From IMG/VR virus record IMGVR_UViG_3300032668_000096, positions 1 through 31,152 of that record: a stretch of DNA of 31,152 bases. One strand, 5' to 3'. The stretch is from a virus. The notes below the pieces were generated by a model that was not told the origin of the DNA, did no database searches, and saw nothing but the letters and a program-made list of their open reading frames with translations. Positions 13,438 to 21,136 of the stretch are shown here, piece after piece (position 1 is the first letter of the stretch; each line of letters opens with the position of its first letter). The position numbers and the translations under genes are program-made.

Positions 13438-14265
13438 ATGGGCGGTGCGACACCGGGCATGGTGAACTATGGCGGTCTGTCTTCTCAGCAGACGCCGCAG
13501 GGTTATGGGTCGATGTCGTCGCCGCAGGGCTATAACGCCTGGATGCAGAACTTCCTTCAGAGCCTGTATTTGCCGCAACAGCAGCAGTGGCAGAACGCTA
13601 ATGCCTTGATGGGTGGATATGGGCAGGGCGCGGGCGATCTGGTGGGTAGCTATAACCCGTATGCGGCGATCCCTGCCGGTGCCACTAGACAGGCACCTGC
13701 GCCTAACGTTGCCCCGGTATCAGCGCCGGTTGATGATCCATCCACAATGGTCGATCCCAATGCCGTGGCGATGTTAAGTGCGTCCGAAAGTGGCGCTGGG
13801 AATAAGCGCGGTGGTCGGGTGGGTCGTGCGCCGGGGGGGATGGCGGGCGATCCCCAGAAAGCCATCCGCCGTGCAACGATGGTTGCCAAGAGCATTGTTC
13901 GCGACGTTGGGCCGATACCGAGCCAGCCAGCCGCCCCTGCCGTTCACCCGGCGTCGATGGTGCCTGGGGTGCATGTGGCGTCTGAGCCGCAGCATTTCGC
14001 GGAAGGCGGTGATGTGGGCATACCGGCCTTTCACTCAACAAATGAACCGTTTGAAAATTATGATTGGCAACGACTGGGACAAACGACTCGCAAAAATATA
14101 ACTGATGCAAATGATCCACATTCTTTTGGCATGGCATTGGCGTCTCTTGGGCCATGGGCAAATGAACGTGATTTATCAAAACAATTAGTTCAATCTCACG
14201 CAATGCCAGTCCGTATTGGAGGTAAAGGAAAACAATTTCGATCTTTGGAGGAGCGGCACTGTTGA
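13438..14265 (+). CDS. Gly/Gln/Pro-rich structural-region protein, altered C-terminus
   Basis: A 275-residue low-complexity protein. The N-terminal 60 residues are Gly/Gln/Tyr-rich (SSQQTPQGYGSMSSPQGYNA), then Pro/Ala-rich, with NKRGGRVGRAPGG near residue 122 and HFAEGGDVG near 186. The KRGGR signature also occurs in the proteins at 14387 and 20352, suggesting a common role, perhaps DNA or capsid contact. From about 14030 to 14250 the DNA becomes AT-rich and the style changes. Just after, another frame reads TVDQALALTRRYARG before its own stop at 14303-14305, a plausible displaced original C-terminus. Function unknown. Confidence 0.6.
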   Translation: MGGATPGMVNYGGLSSQQTPQGYGSMSSPQGYNAWMQNFLQSLYLPQQQQWQNANALMGGYGQGAGDLVGSYNPYAAIPAGATRQAPAPNVAPVSAPVDDPSTMVDPNAVAMLSASESGAGNKRGGRVGRAPGGMAGDPQKAIRRATMVAKSIVRDVGPIPSQPAAPAVHPASMVPGVHVASEPQHFAEGGDVGIPAFHSTNEPFENYDWQRLGQTTRKNITDANDPHSFGMALASLGPWANERDLSKQLVQSHAMPVRIGGKGKQFRSLEERHC

Positions 14266-14313
14266 CCAAGCCCTCGCCCTCACCCGCCGGTATGCGAGGG
14301 GATGATGATTCCT

Positions 14314-14343
14314 TTGCATTTTCTCCCCGTTTGTCTTTATATC
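14314..14343 (+). promoter_or_regulatory. Weak candidate promoter
   Basis: TTGCAT (14314-14319), an 18-base spacer and TATATC (14338-14343) lie in the 121-base gap before the gene at 14387. Half-sites match 4 of 6 each. A small hairpin, GCGGG-GACG-CCCGC (14360-14373), stands just before the Shine-Dalgarno. No gene is visible in this gap apart from the frame remnant described for 14261-14305. Confidence 0.25.
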
Positions 14344-14386
14344 AAAGGCATCGCCAACTGCGGGGACGCCCGCTGGAGCAACATCC

Positions 14387-15760
14387 ATGTCTGAACAAGC
14401 AAAGACTGCCCGCGCCGCTATGAAAGCAAAGGCGCACCGCCTTGCCGGCAAGACTGACCCGCATCAGAAGGTTGATGCGTCGTCTTGGACGCCCAGTGAG
14501 CCGGAAGCGGCCACGTCCCAGACCGGCATGCGTCCGGTTTCTCCGCGCCAGTATAAGCGCGGCGGTAAGGTTGTCGGCAAGCACGAAGGTGAGCATGCCA
14601 AGCATCACGCCGGTCGCAAGCCGCGCAAGGCTGGTGGCAAGGCGTTGACGCCGGACAACCTAATCAACCGCAACGTGAAGGAAGCCAACGAGCAGCGTCC
14701 TGGCACGAAGCACGTTGGTGGTATGAAGGCGGGTGGCCGGGCTAAGAAGATGGATGGTGGCCCGATGGCTGCGATGCCGCCAGCAATGGCGAACCCTCGC
14801 ACGGCTGCGTTGGTGCGCGCTATGGCTGATGCCAAGATGCGTGGCGCGATGCCGGGTGGCATGCCGATGATGCGTAAGGAAGGTGGTCGCGCTGGTCATC
14901 CTGATGAGGCCGAAGATCGCGCCTTGGTCAAGAAGATGGTCAAGCACGGCGCGTTGACGGGTAAGAAGGATGGCGGTCGCACGCGCAAAGCGGGTGGCGG
15001 TTCATCAAGCAAGTATCCCGTTGATTGGGATAAGGTCCATTTGATGCCTGGGCCGGAAAAGCCCGATATTGCCGGGTATTATCATTTCCTTGCCACGGGC
15101 GAACAGCCTGAAGGCGATGGGCAGGTGCATCTAATGCCTGGGCCTGAGCAGCCGTTGCCTGTTCCTGGCCGCAAGCATGGCGGCAAGGCCGACGGCAAAT
15201 GGATACAGGGCGCGATCAAGCACCCTGGCGCGCTGCACAAGGCGCTTCATGTGCCTGAGGGCGAGAAGATCCCGGCCAAGAAGCTAAAGAAGGCCGAGCA
15301 TAGCAAGAACCCGCTGATGGCGAAGCGGGCGCATCTGGCTGAGACGCTGGGCAAAATGCACAAGAAAGCCGGTGGGTGCGTATCGGACGGCGAAATGCAA
15401 GGCACACGTCCGACCGGTGGCCGGTTGGCTCGTAAGGATGGCGGTCGTGCTAAGGGCAAGACGAACATCAACATCGTCATCAGCCCGCATGGTGCTGCTG
15501 GCGGTGCGCCGATGCAGCCGCCGATGGGTATGCCGCCTCGCCCGCCCGCGCAGCCGGTGCAGGTGCCTCCTACGCCGCCCGGTGGCATGCCTCCTGGCGG
15601 CATGATGCCCATGCCCATGCCAATGCCGATGCCTTCACCGGCAGCCCCGCCTCCGGCACCGATGGGTCGCAAGCGTGGTGGCCGCACCGTTTACCCCGAC
15701 ATGGAGTATGGCGCGGGTAGCGGCAAAGGCCGTTTGGAGAAAATCAAAGAATACGGCTAA
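14387..15760 (+). CDS. Lys/Gly-rich repeat protein (GGR/GGK motifs)
   Basis: A 457-residue, very basic low-complexity protein. GGK, GGR or AGG motifs recur throughout (KRGGKV, RKAGGKA, KAGGRAKK, KDGGRTRK, RKDGGRAK, KRGGRT). A segment VHLMPGPE occurs twice, about 30 residues apart (near residues 220 and 247), an internal duplication. The last 90 residues are Pro/Met-rich (MPMPMPMPSPAAPPPAPM). It shares AKHHAGRKPRK with the His-rich protein at 20352. It lies in the virion gene block and is followed by a strong terminator. I infer a nucleic-acid-binding or virion-internal role; no enzyme motif is seen. Confidence 0.7.
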   Translation: MSEQAKTARAAMKAKAHRLAGKTDPHQKVDASSWTPSEPEAATSQTGMRPVSPRQYKRGGKVVGKHEGEHAKHHAGRKPRKAGGKALTPDNLINRNVKEANEQRPGTKHVGGMKAGGRAKKMDGGPMAAMPPAMANPRTAALVRAMADAKMRGAMPGGMPMMRKEGGRAGHPDEAEDRALVKKMVKHGALTGKKDGGRTRKAGGGSSSKYPVDWDKVHLMPGPEKPDIAGYYHFLATGEQPEGDGQVHLMPGPEQPLPVPGRKHGGKADGKWIQGAIKHPGALHKALHVPEGEKIPAKKLKKAEHSKNPLMAKRAHLAETLGKMHKKAGGCVSDGEMQGTRPTGGRLARKDGGRAKGKTNINIVISPHGAAGGAPMQPPMGMPPRPPAQPVQVPPTPPGGMPPGGMMPMPMPMPMPSPAAPPPAPMGRKRGGRTVYPDMEYGAGSGKGRLEKIKEYG

Positions 15761-15786
15761 ACAATACGCTTGATTTATCAGTAAAA

Positions 15787-15820
15787 GGCCGGTAGCGTCC
15801 CCTCGCTGCCGGTCTTTTTT
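15787..15820 (+). terminator. Rho-independent terminator
   Basis: An 11-bp stem (15787-15797 with 15804-15814, including two G-T pairs) with loop TCCCCT is followed by TTTTTT (15815-15820). It lies 27 bases after the Lys/Gly-rich protein gene and just before the next gene, so it may act as an attenuator between two blocks of virion genes. Confidence 0.85.
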
Positions 15821-15829
15821 GTGAGAAAT

Positions 15830-16024
15830 ATGCTTACTCTTGACTTATATTTTGAGCGAGAACTTAAAAAACTTATCTTCATCCAAATAGAAGAATTTAA
15901 GGAACACTTGGCGTCTGGTAATGCAGAAAATTATCAAAGGACAGTTGGCATTATTGCCGGATTACGCAACTGCTTAGAATTATGCGACGAAGCAAATAGA
16001 TTGGCAGCAAAATCCTACAGTTAA
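15830..16024 (+). CDS. Small helical hypothetical protein
   Basis: A 64-residue, all-helical, AT-rich gene. The protein contains YFERELKKLIFIQIEEFKEH and TVGIIAGLRNCLELCDEANR; small proteins with this look (RxxIxxxxEEx... GLRxALELCDEA) are common in head gene clusters of phages. ATG 15830 is preferred to the GTG at 15821, which touches the terminator T-run. Function unknown. Confidence 0.55.
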   Translation: MLTLDLYFERELKKLIFIQIEEFKEHLASGNAENYQRTVGIIAGLRNCLELCDEANRLAAKSYS

Positions 16025-16036
16025 TTGGAGTATACT

Positions 16037-16429
16037 ATGCCTTACATGGAGATGGATCACAGTAAAGATCCACGCGACGAATTGAAAAAGGCCGTTGGCG
16101 ACTTGTCTGGCGTCGAAATTTTCAACAACCAAATACTTGTTGCCGTTTATATTCGCCCTAATAAGACAAAGGGTGGCATTTATTTGGCTGATAGCACGCG
16201 GGATGAAGACAAGACGCAAGGCAAAGTTGGCCTAGTCTTGAAGAAAGGCCCGCAAGCTTTTGTTGACGAGACTAATTCTTGGTTTTCGGACATCGAGGTC
16301 AACGAAGGTGACTGGGTTTATTTCCGACCGAGCGAAGGTTGGAGCATCACCGTCAATAATGTCCTTTGTCGTATTCTGGATGACACGTTGGTGCGTGGTC
16401 GCGTCCAGAAACCCGATCATATTTGGTGA
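16037..16429 (+). CDS. GroES-like co-chaperonin
   Basis: A 130-residue protein with a GroES-like layout. After a 25-residue leader come the first strand EIFNNQILVAVYIRP, the mobile-loop region NKTKGGIYLADSTRDEDKTQ, then GKVGLVLKKGP, and a C-terminal VNEGDWVYFRPSEGWSITVN with VLCRILDD. This follows the GroES order (KTxGGI, TxGxVxxVG, VxxGDxVxF, nnxxVLixxed). It probably replaces or assists host GroES as a lid for GroEL during capsid protein folding. ATG 16037 follows TTGGAG; the TTG start at 16025 is less likely. It is two genes upstream of the capsid assembly proteins. Confidence 0.78.
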   Translation: MPYMEMDHSKDPRDELKKAVGDLSGVEIFNNQILVAVYIRPNKTKGGIYLADSTRDEDKTQGKVGLVLKKGPQAFVDETNSWFSDIEVNEGDWVYFRPSEGWSITVNNVLCRILDDTLVRGRVQKPDHIW

Positions 16430-16437
16430 GGTTTGAC

Positions 16438-17298
16438 ATGGATAATGAAGAAATCACCTTAGAAGAGAAGATTGAGGAGCCGGTTGAGGTCGTCGTAGAA
16501 GAGACGCCAGCCCCACCGGCACCTGAACCAGAAGAAGATGTTCAGCAAACGCTTCTTCAACTTCGTAAGCAACTAGAAGATGCCAGAAATGCCCAGGCCC
16601 AGGCCGAGCAGGAGCGGTATCAGGCGCAACAACAGGCGTATCAAGCAAGAATTGAGACAAAGGATACTAACCTTCAGCTTGTCATTAACGCCATTCAGAC
16701 GGTCAAAACAAACACCGACATCCTAGAAGGCCATTATGCCGAAGCGATGTCGGCTGGTGACTACAATCGAGCCGCCCAAATCCAACGCGAAATGGCAAAT
16801 AACGAAGCCAAATTGCTTCAGTTGGAGAACGGCAAGGCTGCGATGGAGGAGGAAGCCAAGCGTCCTGCTGCGCCGCCGCCGCTAGACCCGGTTGAGGCGC
16901 TTGCATCGCAGCTAACGCCTCGATCTGCCGAATGGATACGCCGTCATCCGCAGTTTGTGCGCGACCAAAGGCTGTTTAAGCAGATGGAAGCGGCGCATAC
17001 GTTGGCTGTAAGCCGTGGTATCCAGGCTGATACCGACGAATATTTCGCCGATGTTGAAGCGACGCTGCGGATTCAGCCTCCTAAACCAGCCGAACCGGAA
17101 GACCCGATGGAATATACGGCGAAAGTGACGCAACGGCGTGCTGCGCCGCCTGCTGCGCCGGTTTCTAGGGGCGAAAGCAGGTCTACGGTCGTCCGGTTGT
17201 CGTCGGAAGAGCGTGAAATCGCCCAAATGATGAAAATGACGCCCGAAGAATACGCGAAAAACAAAACCGCGCTGCAACGCGCCGGCAAAATAAAGTGA
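16438..17298 (+). CDS. Capsid scaffolding-like protein
   Basis: A 286-residue, mostly helical and highly charged protein. The N-terminal 40 residues are Glu/Pro-rich; residues about 45-90 form a Gln/Ala-rich coiled coil (LLQLRKQLEDARNAQAQAEQ), followed by EGHYAEAMSAGDYNRAAQIQ and more helix. The C-terminus is basic (YAKNKTALQRAGKIK), as in P22-type scaffolds, where a basic helix binds coat protein. The position upstream of the capsid gene and the composition fit a scaffold; no protease motif is seen. The start at 16438 has GGTGAGG upstream; the earlier TTG at 16423 would overlap the co-chaperonin gene. Confidence 0.68.
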   Translation: MDNEEITLEEKIEEPVEVVVEETPAPPAPEPEEDVQQTLLQLRKQLEDARNAQAQAEQERYQAQQQAYQARIETKDTNLQLVINAIQTVKTNTDILEGHYAEAMSAGDYNRAAQIQREMANNEAKLLQLENGKAAMEEEAKRPAAPPPLDPVEALASQLTPRSAEWIRRHPQFVRDQRLFKQMEAAHTLAVSRGIQADTDEYFADVEATLRIQPPKPAEPEDPMEYTAKVTQRRAAPPAAPVSRGESRSTVVRLSSEEREIAQMMKMTPEEYAKNKTALQRAGKIK

Positions 17299-17308
17299 AA
17301 GGCTGACC

Positions 17309-17926
17309 ATGAGCGATAATATGAGCCTGCGAAACCGTAGAAAGGCCCCCAGCGCCCTTGAAGCGGCCATGAATACTGAACCTGCGGCACTAGTAGAAGC
17401 CACTCCAGAGGCACCTACGCCCGTTCGAGAGGCTATGCGCCGACCGATGCGGGAGGAAGACCCTCGCGCCCGTGCTGCCAAGCGTGCGGCGGAAATTAGG
17501 GGGCATTTGGGTGGCGATTTGGATGAAGGCCCCGACAAGTTCTATGTCCCGGCGCATTACGTGCCGGATGGGTGGACGTATGAATGGAAGCGCAAGACCA
17601 TCCTGAACCAAGAAGACCCGGCTTATCAGGTTGCCTTGGCTCGTAAGGGGTGGGAGCCGGTTCCGGCCAGCCGCCATTCCGAAATGATGCCATCGGGTGG
17701 TTCTTGGAACACCATCGAGCGTGATGGCATGGTCCTGATGGAACGACCGAAAGACATCACCGACGAAGCGCGGGATTTAGAGTTGCGTGCTGCCCGTCAA
17801 CAGATGCGGCAGAAAGAAGCGCAACTGAACTCTGCGCCTGATGGACAGTTCGGCCGCAATCATCCGCAAGCAAAAGCAAGGATCAATAAAGGATACGAAC
17901 CTATCCCGATCCCTGGCGACGAATAA
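17309..17926 (+). CDS. Conserved-looking head-region protein
   Basis: A 205-residue protein. The first 60 residues are Ala/Arg/Glu-rich and disordered-looking. A likely folded core at about 70-150 contains DKFYVPAHYVPDGWTYEWKR, KGWEPVPASRHSEMMPSGG and a central MVLMERPKDITDEARDLELR. A helical Gln/Arg-rich tail follows. I associate this pattern with proteins encoded next to capsid genes in short-tailed phages, but I cannot assign a function. It lies between scaffold and capsid genes, 10 bases after the scaffold stop. Confidence 0.6.
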   Translation: MSDNMSLRNRRKAPSALEAAMNTEPAALVEATPEAPTPVREAMRRPMREEDPRARAAKRAAEIRGHLGGDLDEGPDKFYVPAHYVPDGWTYEWKRKTILNQEDPAYQVALARKGWEPVPASRHSEMMPSGGSWNTIERDGMVLMERPKDITDEARDLELRAARQQMRQKEAQLNSAPDGQFGRNHPQAKARINKGYEPIPIPGDE

Positions 17927-17945
17927 AGTCTTTCATTTTGTCTTG

Positions 17946-17967
17946 CGGCATGTTAGTTGGCATGCCG
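17946..17967 (+). other. 7-bp inverted repeat downstream of 17926
   Basis: CGGCATG (17946-17952) and CATGCCG (17961-17967) flank an 8-base loop in the 147-base gap before the candidate decoration gene. There is no T-run directly after. It could be a processing site; the gap otherwise shows no gene. Confidence 0.35.
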
Positions 17968-18050
17968 TAGGACAGAATCCTTACTTCCCCCCGGCGTGGG
18001 AAGATGAGTTTTTCCTGGTTTCCAATCGCCCCGGTGCGCGATGTCGGAAC

Positions 18051-18066
18051 CTCCTTTATGAAGGAG
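18051..18066 (+). promoter_or_regulatory. Hairpin sequestering the Shine-Dalgarno of the capsid operon
   Basis: CTCCTT (18051-18056) pairs perfectly with AAGGAG (18061-18066) around a TATG loop. AAGGAG is the Shine-Dalgarno of the gene starting at 18074. The hairpin may tune translation or stabilise the 5' end of a strongly expressed message. Confidence 0.5.
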
Positions 18067-18073
18067 AACCGTC

Positions 18074-18811
18074 ATGGCGAATACCAATGCGCCTTTCGGA
18101 TTTTCACAGTATAGCGGCACCGGGTCTGCGCCGACCTATGAGCAGACGCAGCTTGCCATTTCCGCGACCAGCAGCACGAACCCGCAGATTTTCTATGGCG
18201 ATCCGGTCGCACAGCTTTCTACCGGCACGATCTGCCAGCTTGGCACCAACAGCACGGTTGATGGACCGACTGCTGGCGCTGGTAACCTTGTCGGCGTCTT
18301 CGTCGGCTGCAAATACCTGAGCGTGTCGCAGAAGCGCACGACTTGGTCGAACTACTTCCCCGGCATCGGCGATGTTAACAGCGCGTCCACCAGCTACGTG
18401 ACCGCGTATGTGATTACCGACCCGAACGCGCAGTTCGTCGTTCAGACCGCGAACAGCAACACGACGGCCACTGCGGTCGGCGTGTCGTCCATCGGTCAGA
18501 ACATTGGCGTAGCGTATGCGGCTGGCACCGGCACCAACACCAACACCTTGGCGCCGACTTATACGTCGAACAACGGCCCTGGCAACATCGCCAACGGTCT
18601 GTCAACGGCGTATGCTGACCAGTATACCTTGACCACGCCGGGCGGCACTTCTGCCACCCTGCCGTTCCGTATCATCGCCCTTGCCAACTACACGCCTGAC
18701 GGGTCCAACCCGCTTCAGACGATCAACGGCAACGATTACACCTCCGCATACAACCGCATCATTGTCGCGTTCAATAACGCTGCGATGAAGGTTGGCGTGA
18801 CCGGCATCTAA
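18074..18811 (+). CDS. Candidate capsid decoration protein
   Basis: A 245-residue beta-rich protein, high in Thr, Ser, Asn and Gly, with few charged residues. It begins MANTNAPFGFSQYSGTGSAP and contains IFYGDPVAQLSTGTICQL near residue 40, a pattern seen in phage proteins encoded just before the capsid gene. The composition and position fit a decoration or head-stabilising protein. It starts a strong translation unit (AAGGAG, then ATG 18074) and ends 15 bases before the capsid gene. The role is inferred. Confidence 0.6.
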   Translation: MANTNAPFGFSQYSGTGSAPTYEQTQLAISATSSTNPQIFYGDPVAQLSTGTICQLGTNSTVDGPTAGAGNLVGVFVGCKYLSVSQKRTTWSNYFPGIGDVNSASTSYVTAYVITDPNAQFVVQTANSNTTATAVGVSSIGQNIGVAYAAGTGTNTNTLAPTYTSNNGPGNIANGLSTAYADQYTLTTPGGTSATLPFRIIALANYTPDGSNPLQTINGNDYTSAYNRIIVAFNNAAMKVGVTGI

Positions 18812-18826
18812 CAGGAGTAAGGACCA

Positions 18827-19741
18827 ATGGCTGTTAATCTTTCAGCAATCAAGGATCTTCTCCTGCCCGGACTCCGGGGGGTGGAAGGCAAATACGAAAT
18901 GATTCCAAGCCAATATGATAAGATCTTTACCAAACATGATTCGAAGTTGGCTTTGGAACGTACCGCCGAATTGCGCTTCCTGGGTCTCGCGCAGTTGAAG
19001 ACTGAAGGTGGTCAGACCGCCTTCGACAACGGCGCTGGTGAGCGTTATGTCTACAACCAGGAACACACGGAAATCGGTCTTGGTTATGCCATCACCCGCA
19101 AGGCGGTGGACGATAACCTCTACAAGACCCAGTTCCATCCGTCGAACCTTGGCCTGATCGAGTCCTTCCAGCAGACCAAGGAAATTTACGGCGCGAACGT
19201 CCTGAACACTGCGACCACCTACAACGCCAACGTCGGCGGTGACGGTGTTGCGCTGTGCGCCTCCAACCACCCGATTGACGGTTCGACCGTTGCCAACATT
19301 CCTTCGACCCCGGTCGATCTGAACGAGGCGACGCTGCTGAACGGCATGATCTCGATCCGCACAAACTTCAAAGACCAAGCCGGTCTGAAGGTGTTTGCTC
19401 GCGGTCGTAAGCTGGTCATCCCGCCGCAGTTGGAGCCGGTTGCAATCCGCCTGCTGAAGACGGAACTGCGCCCTGGCACTGCCGACAACGACGTCAACGC
19501 CATCCTTACGACGGCGGGCGGTCTGTCCGAAGGCTACATGGTCAACGACTTCTTGACCTCGTCCTATGCTTGGTTCCTGCTGACCAACATCGACGGCCTG
19601 TCCTACATGGAGCGCGTTAAGTTCGAGACGGATATGCAAGTCGATTTCGTCTCTGATAATTTGTTGGTGAAAGCCTACGAACGTTATAGTTTTGGATACT
19701 ACAATTGGCGTTCAATCTGGGGCAGTTTCCCGACTTCGTGA
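18827..19741 (+). CDS. Major capsid protein (gpT-like, HK97 fold)
   Basis: A 304-residue protein that matches the Mu gpT-like capsid pattern. N-terminal LRGVEGKYEMIPSQYDKIFT, then AERTAEL-like segments, GLGYAITRKAVDDNLY at about residue 85, and the P-domain/A-domain stretch LLNGMISIRTNFKDQAGLKV with KLVIPPQLEPVAIRLLKTEL. The C-terminus contains SYMERVKFETDMQVDF and KAYERYSFGYYNWRSIWGS. The length is typical of a capsid protein without a cleaved delta domain. Preceded by CAGGAGTAAGG. It assembles the icosahedral shell, probably with the scaffold at 16438 and the GroES-like protein assisting. Confidence 0.85.
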   Translation: MAVNLSAIKDLLLPGLRGVEGKYEMIPSQYDKIFTKHDSKLALERTAELRFLGLAQLKTEGGQTAFDNGAGERYVYNQEHTEIGLGYAITRKAVDDNLYKTQFHPSNLGLIESFQQTKEIYGANVLNTATTYNANVGGDGVALCASNHPIDGSTVANIPSTPVDLNEATLLNGMISIRTNFKDQAGLKVFARGRKLVIPPQLEPVAIRLLKTELRPGTADNDVNAILTTAGGLSEGYMVNDFLTSSYAWFLLTNIDGLSYMERVKFETDMQVDFVSDNLLVKAYERYSFGYYNWRSIWGSFPTS

Positions 19742-19769
19742 TTGGGATCACTAGGAAAGGAGTAACCTC

Positions 19770-20339
19770 ATGGCGACGCTAATCAACGATATTGTCCCCG
19801 GACAGTATCCGAACCCCAACGGTAGCCCGGTAACCCCGGCTACCGCCTTCACCGGGCCGCTGCTGGCTGGTAACGTGCTTGTTAGCGATGGCACGGGCAA
19901 CCTTGCTGCCCTTGGGTCGTCGGTTGGAACGCAAAACCTTGGCTATGTGCAGGTGGCGCAGAGTAGCGTCATTACGCAAGCTAACGGTGCTGCGGACATC
20001 ACGATCCCGGCGCAGAGCCAGATCACTGACATTTACCTGATGGTGACGTCGGTTTGGTCTGGTGCTGCGGCTACTCTGAACATTGGTGCGACTGCCGGCA
20101 CGAACGCAGCGACTGCGTTTACGGCGGCTAACGCTGTCACCGCCAGTGCTTTGGGCCAGCTTACGATCCTTCCTGGCACTGGTGCCACGCAGATTGCAAA
20201 CTGGGACAATGTCAGCAACTCGACCTTCCAGACTGGTGGTCCGACTGACATTCAGATCAAGGTGACTTCGGCTAACACTGGCACTGGCGTAGGCACCCTG
20301 ACGGTGTTCTATATCCAGGGCATCAACAACGCTTCGTAG
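19770..20339 (+). CDS. Beta-rich virion protein
   Basis: A 189-residue protein rich in Ala, Thr, Gly and Asn with few charges. The N-terminal segment (LINDIVPGQYPNPNGSPVTP) is followed by repeated short beta strands such as GNVLVSDGTGNLAALGSSVG and a central ITDIYLMVTSVWSGAAATLN. This style is common in head-decoration and tail-spike proteins of marine and freshwater phages. A strong Shine-Dalgarno (AAAGGAG) and its place directly after the capsid gene suggest high expression. Exact role unknown. Confidence 0.6.
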   Translation: MATLINDIVPGQYPNPNGSPVTPATAFTGPLLAGNVLVSDGTGNLAALGSSVGTQNLGYVQVAQSSVITQANGAADITIPAQSQITDIYLMVTSVWSGAAATLNIGATAGTNAATAFTAANAVTASALGQLTILPGTGATQIANWDNVSNSTFQTGGPTDIQIKVTSANTGTGVGTLTVFYIQGINNAS

Positions 20340-20351
20340 TAGGAGGCAGCA

Positions 20352-20828
20352 ATGGCTCATCATTCCGCGCACCATGGTGCTCCCCACCACGGGCATCACA
20401 CGAAAAAGCATCACGCTCATCATGGCGTTCACGAAGTGGCGCACCATGGCGTGCATGGCGCTCCTAAGGCTCGCAAGCACCGCAAGACTGGCGGTGAAGT
20501 GGAGAGTGACATGAAGGGTGTGAATGAGGCTGAAATGGACCTCAAGGACAAGCCGGAAGAATACAACCACAGCCGCGTTGAGAAAGAGGCTGAGGAGCGT
20601 AAGCACGGTGGCCGTGCGAAGCGCAAGCGCGGCGGTCATGTGATGCATCACCACATGGGTCATGTGAAGCATGTTGGCTCGGTGCATGGCGAGGCTGCCA
20701 AGCATCACGCTGGTCGTAAGCCGCGTAAGAGCGGTGGCCGTGCGACTTCTGACGCTAACCCGTTCACTTCTGCTCGTCATGGCACCCCGGCTAAGGGCCG
20801 TCATGTTGAGCCTGAGACGATGGGCTAA
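20352..20828 (+). CDS. His-rich basic protein with GGR motifs
   Basis: A 158-residue protein whose first 40 residues are about half histidine (HHSAHHGAPHHGHHTKKHHA). The middle is charged (NEAEMDLKDKPEEYNHSRVE), and the rest contains RKHGGRAKRKRGGH and AKHHAGRKPRKSGGRA, the latter shared with the protein at 14387. The composition suggests metal (Zn, Ni) or nucleic acid binding. The Shine-Dalgarno is AGGAGG. It lies between two beta-rich virion proteins, so it is probably a virion component. No known domain is recognised. Confidence 0.65.
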   Translation: MAHHSAHHGAPHHGHHTKKHHAHHGVHEVAHHGVHGAPKARKHRKTGGEVESDMKGVNEAEMDLKDKPEEYNHSRVEKEAEERKHGGRAKRKRGGHVMHHHMGHVKHVGSVHGEAAKHHAGRKPRKSGGRATSDANPFTSARHGTPAKGRHVEPETMG

Positions 20829-20833
20829 AGGCT

Positions 20834-20849
20834 GGGGGCTTCGGCCCCC
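20834..20849 (+). terminator. GGGGGC-TTCG-GCCCCC hairpin
   Basis: A 6-bp G/C stem with UUCG loop six bases after the stop of the His-rich gene, followed by ATACTTTCTT. It resembles the hairpins at 519-532 and 909-924. Weak terminator or 3'-end protector. Confidence 0.45.
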
Positions 20850-20869
20850 ATACTTTCTTGGAGGGCGTT

Positions 20870-21136
20870 ATGGCTGGTGCTTGGACACGCCGTGAAGGTA
20901 AAAATCCTGAAGGCGGTTTAAACGCCAAGGGCCGCGCTTCTCTGAAGGCCGAAGGGCATAATATCAAGCCGCCGGTATCCCGCGAACAAGCGCAGCATAG
21001 TGAACTGGAAGCCGCTCGGCGTCGTTCTTTTTGTGCGCGGATGGAAGGTATGCGGAAGCATTTAGCTTCTGCCAAGACGGCGCATGATCCGAATAGTCGG
21101 ATCAACAAATCTCTCCGTAAATGGGATTGCAACTAA
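20870..21136 (+). CDS. DUF6321-like small protein
   Basis: An 88-residue basic protein with the pattern I know as DUF6321: WTRREGKNPEGGLNAKGRAS at residues 5-24, RRRSFCARMEGMRKHLASAK at about 50-69, and a final DPNSRINKSLRKWDCN. Proteins like this are common in environmental phages, usually among virion genes; their function is unknown. ATG 20870 follows TTGGAGGGCG. The stop overlaps the next start (TAATG). Confidence 0.75.
   Translation: MAGAWTRREGKNPEGGLNAKGRASLKAEGHNIKPPVSREQAQHSELEAARRRSFCARMEGMRKHLASAKTAHDPNSRINKSLRKWDCN

Noticed and set aside
17841-18320. 159-codon plus frame overlapping the end of the 17309 gene and the decoration gene
   Set aside because: It crosses two better-supported genes and the intergenic hairpins, with no start signal.
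18842-19639. 265-codon minus-strand frame
   Set aside because: Antisense shadow of the major capsid gene.
19779-20804. 341-codon minus-strand frame
   Set aside because: Antisense shadow of the beta-rich and His-rich genes; the composition follows from their codon bias.
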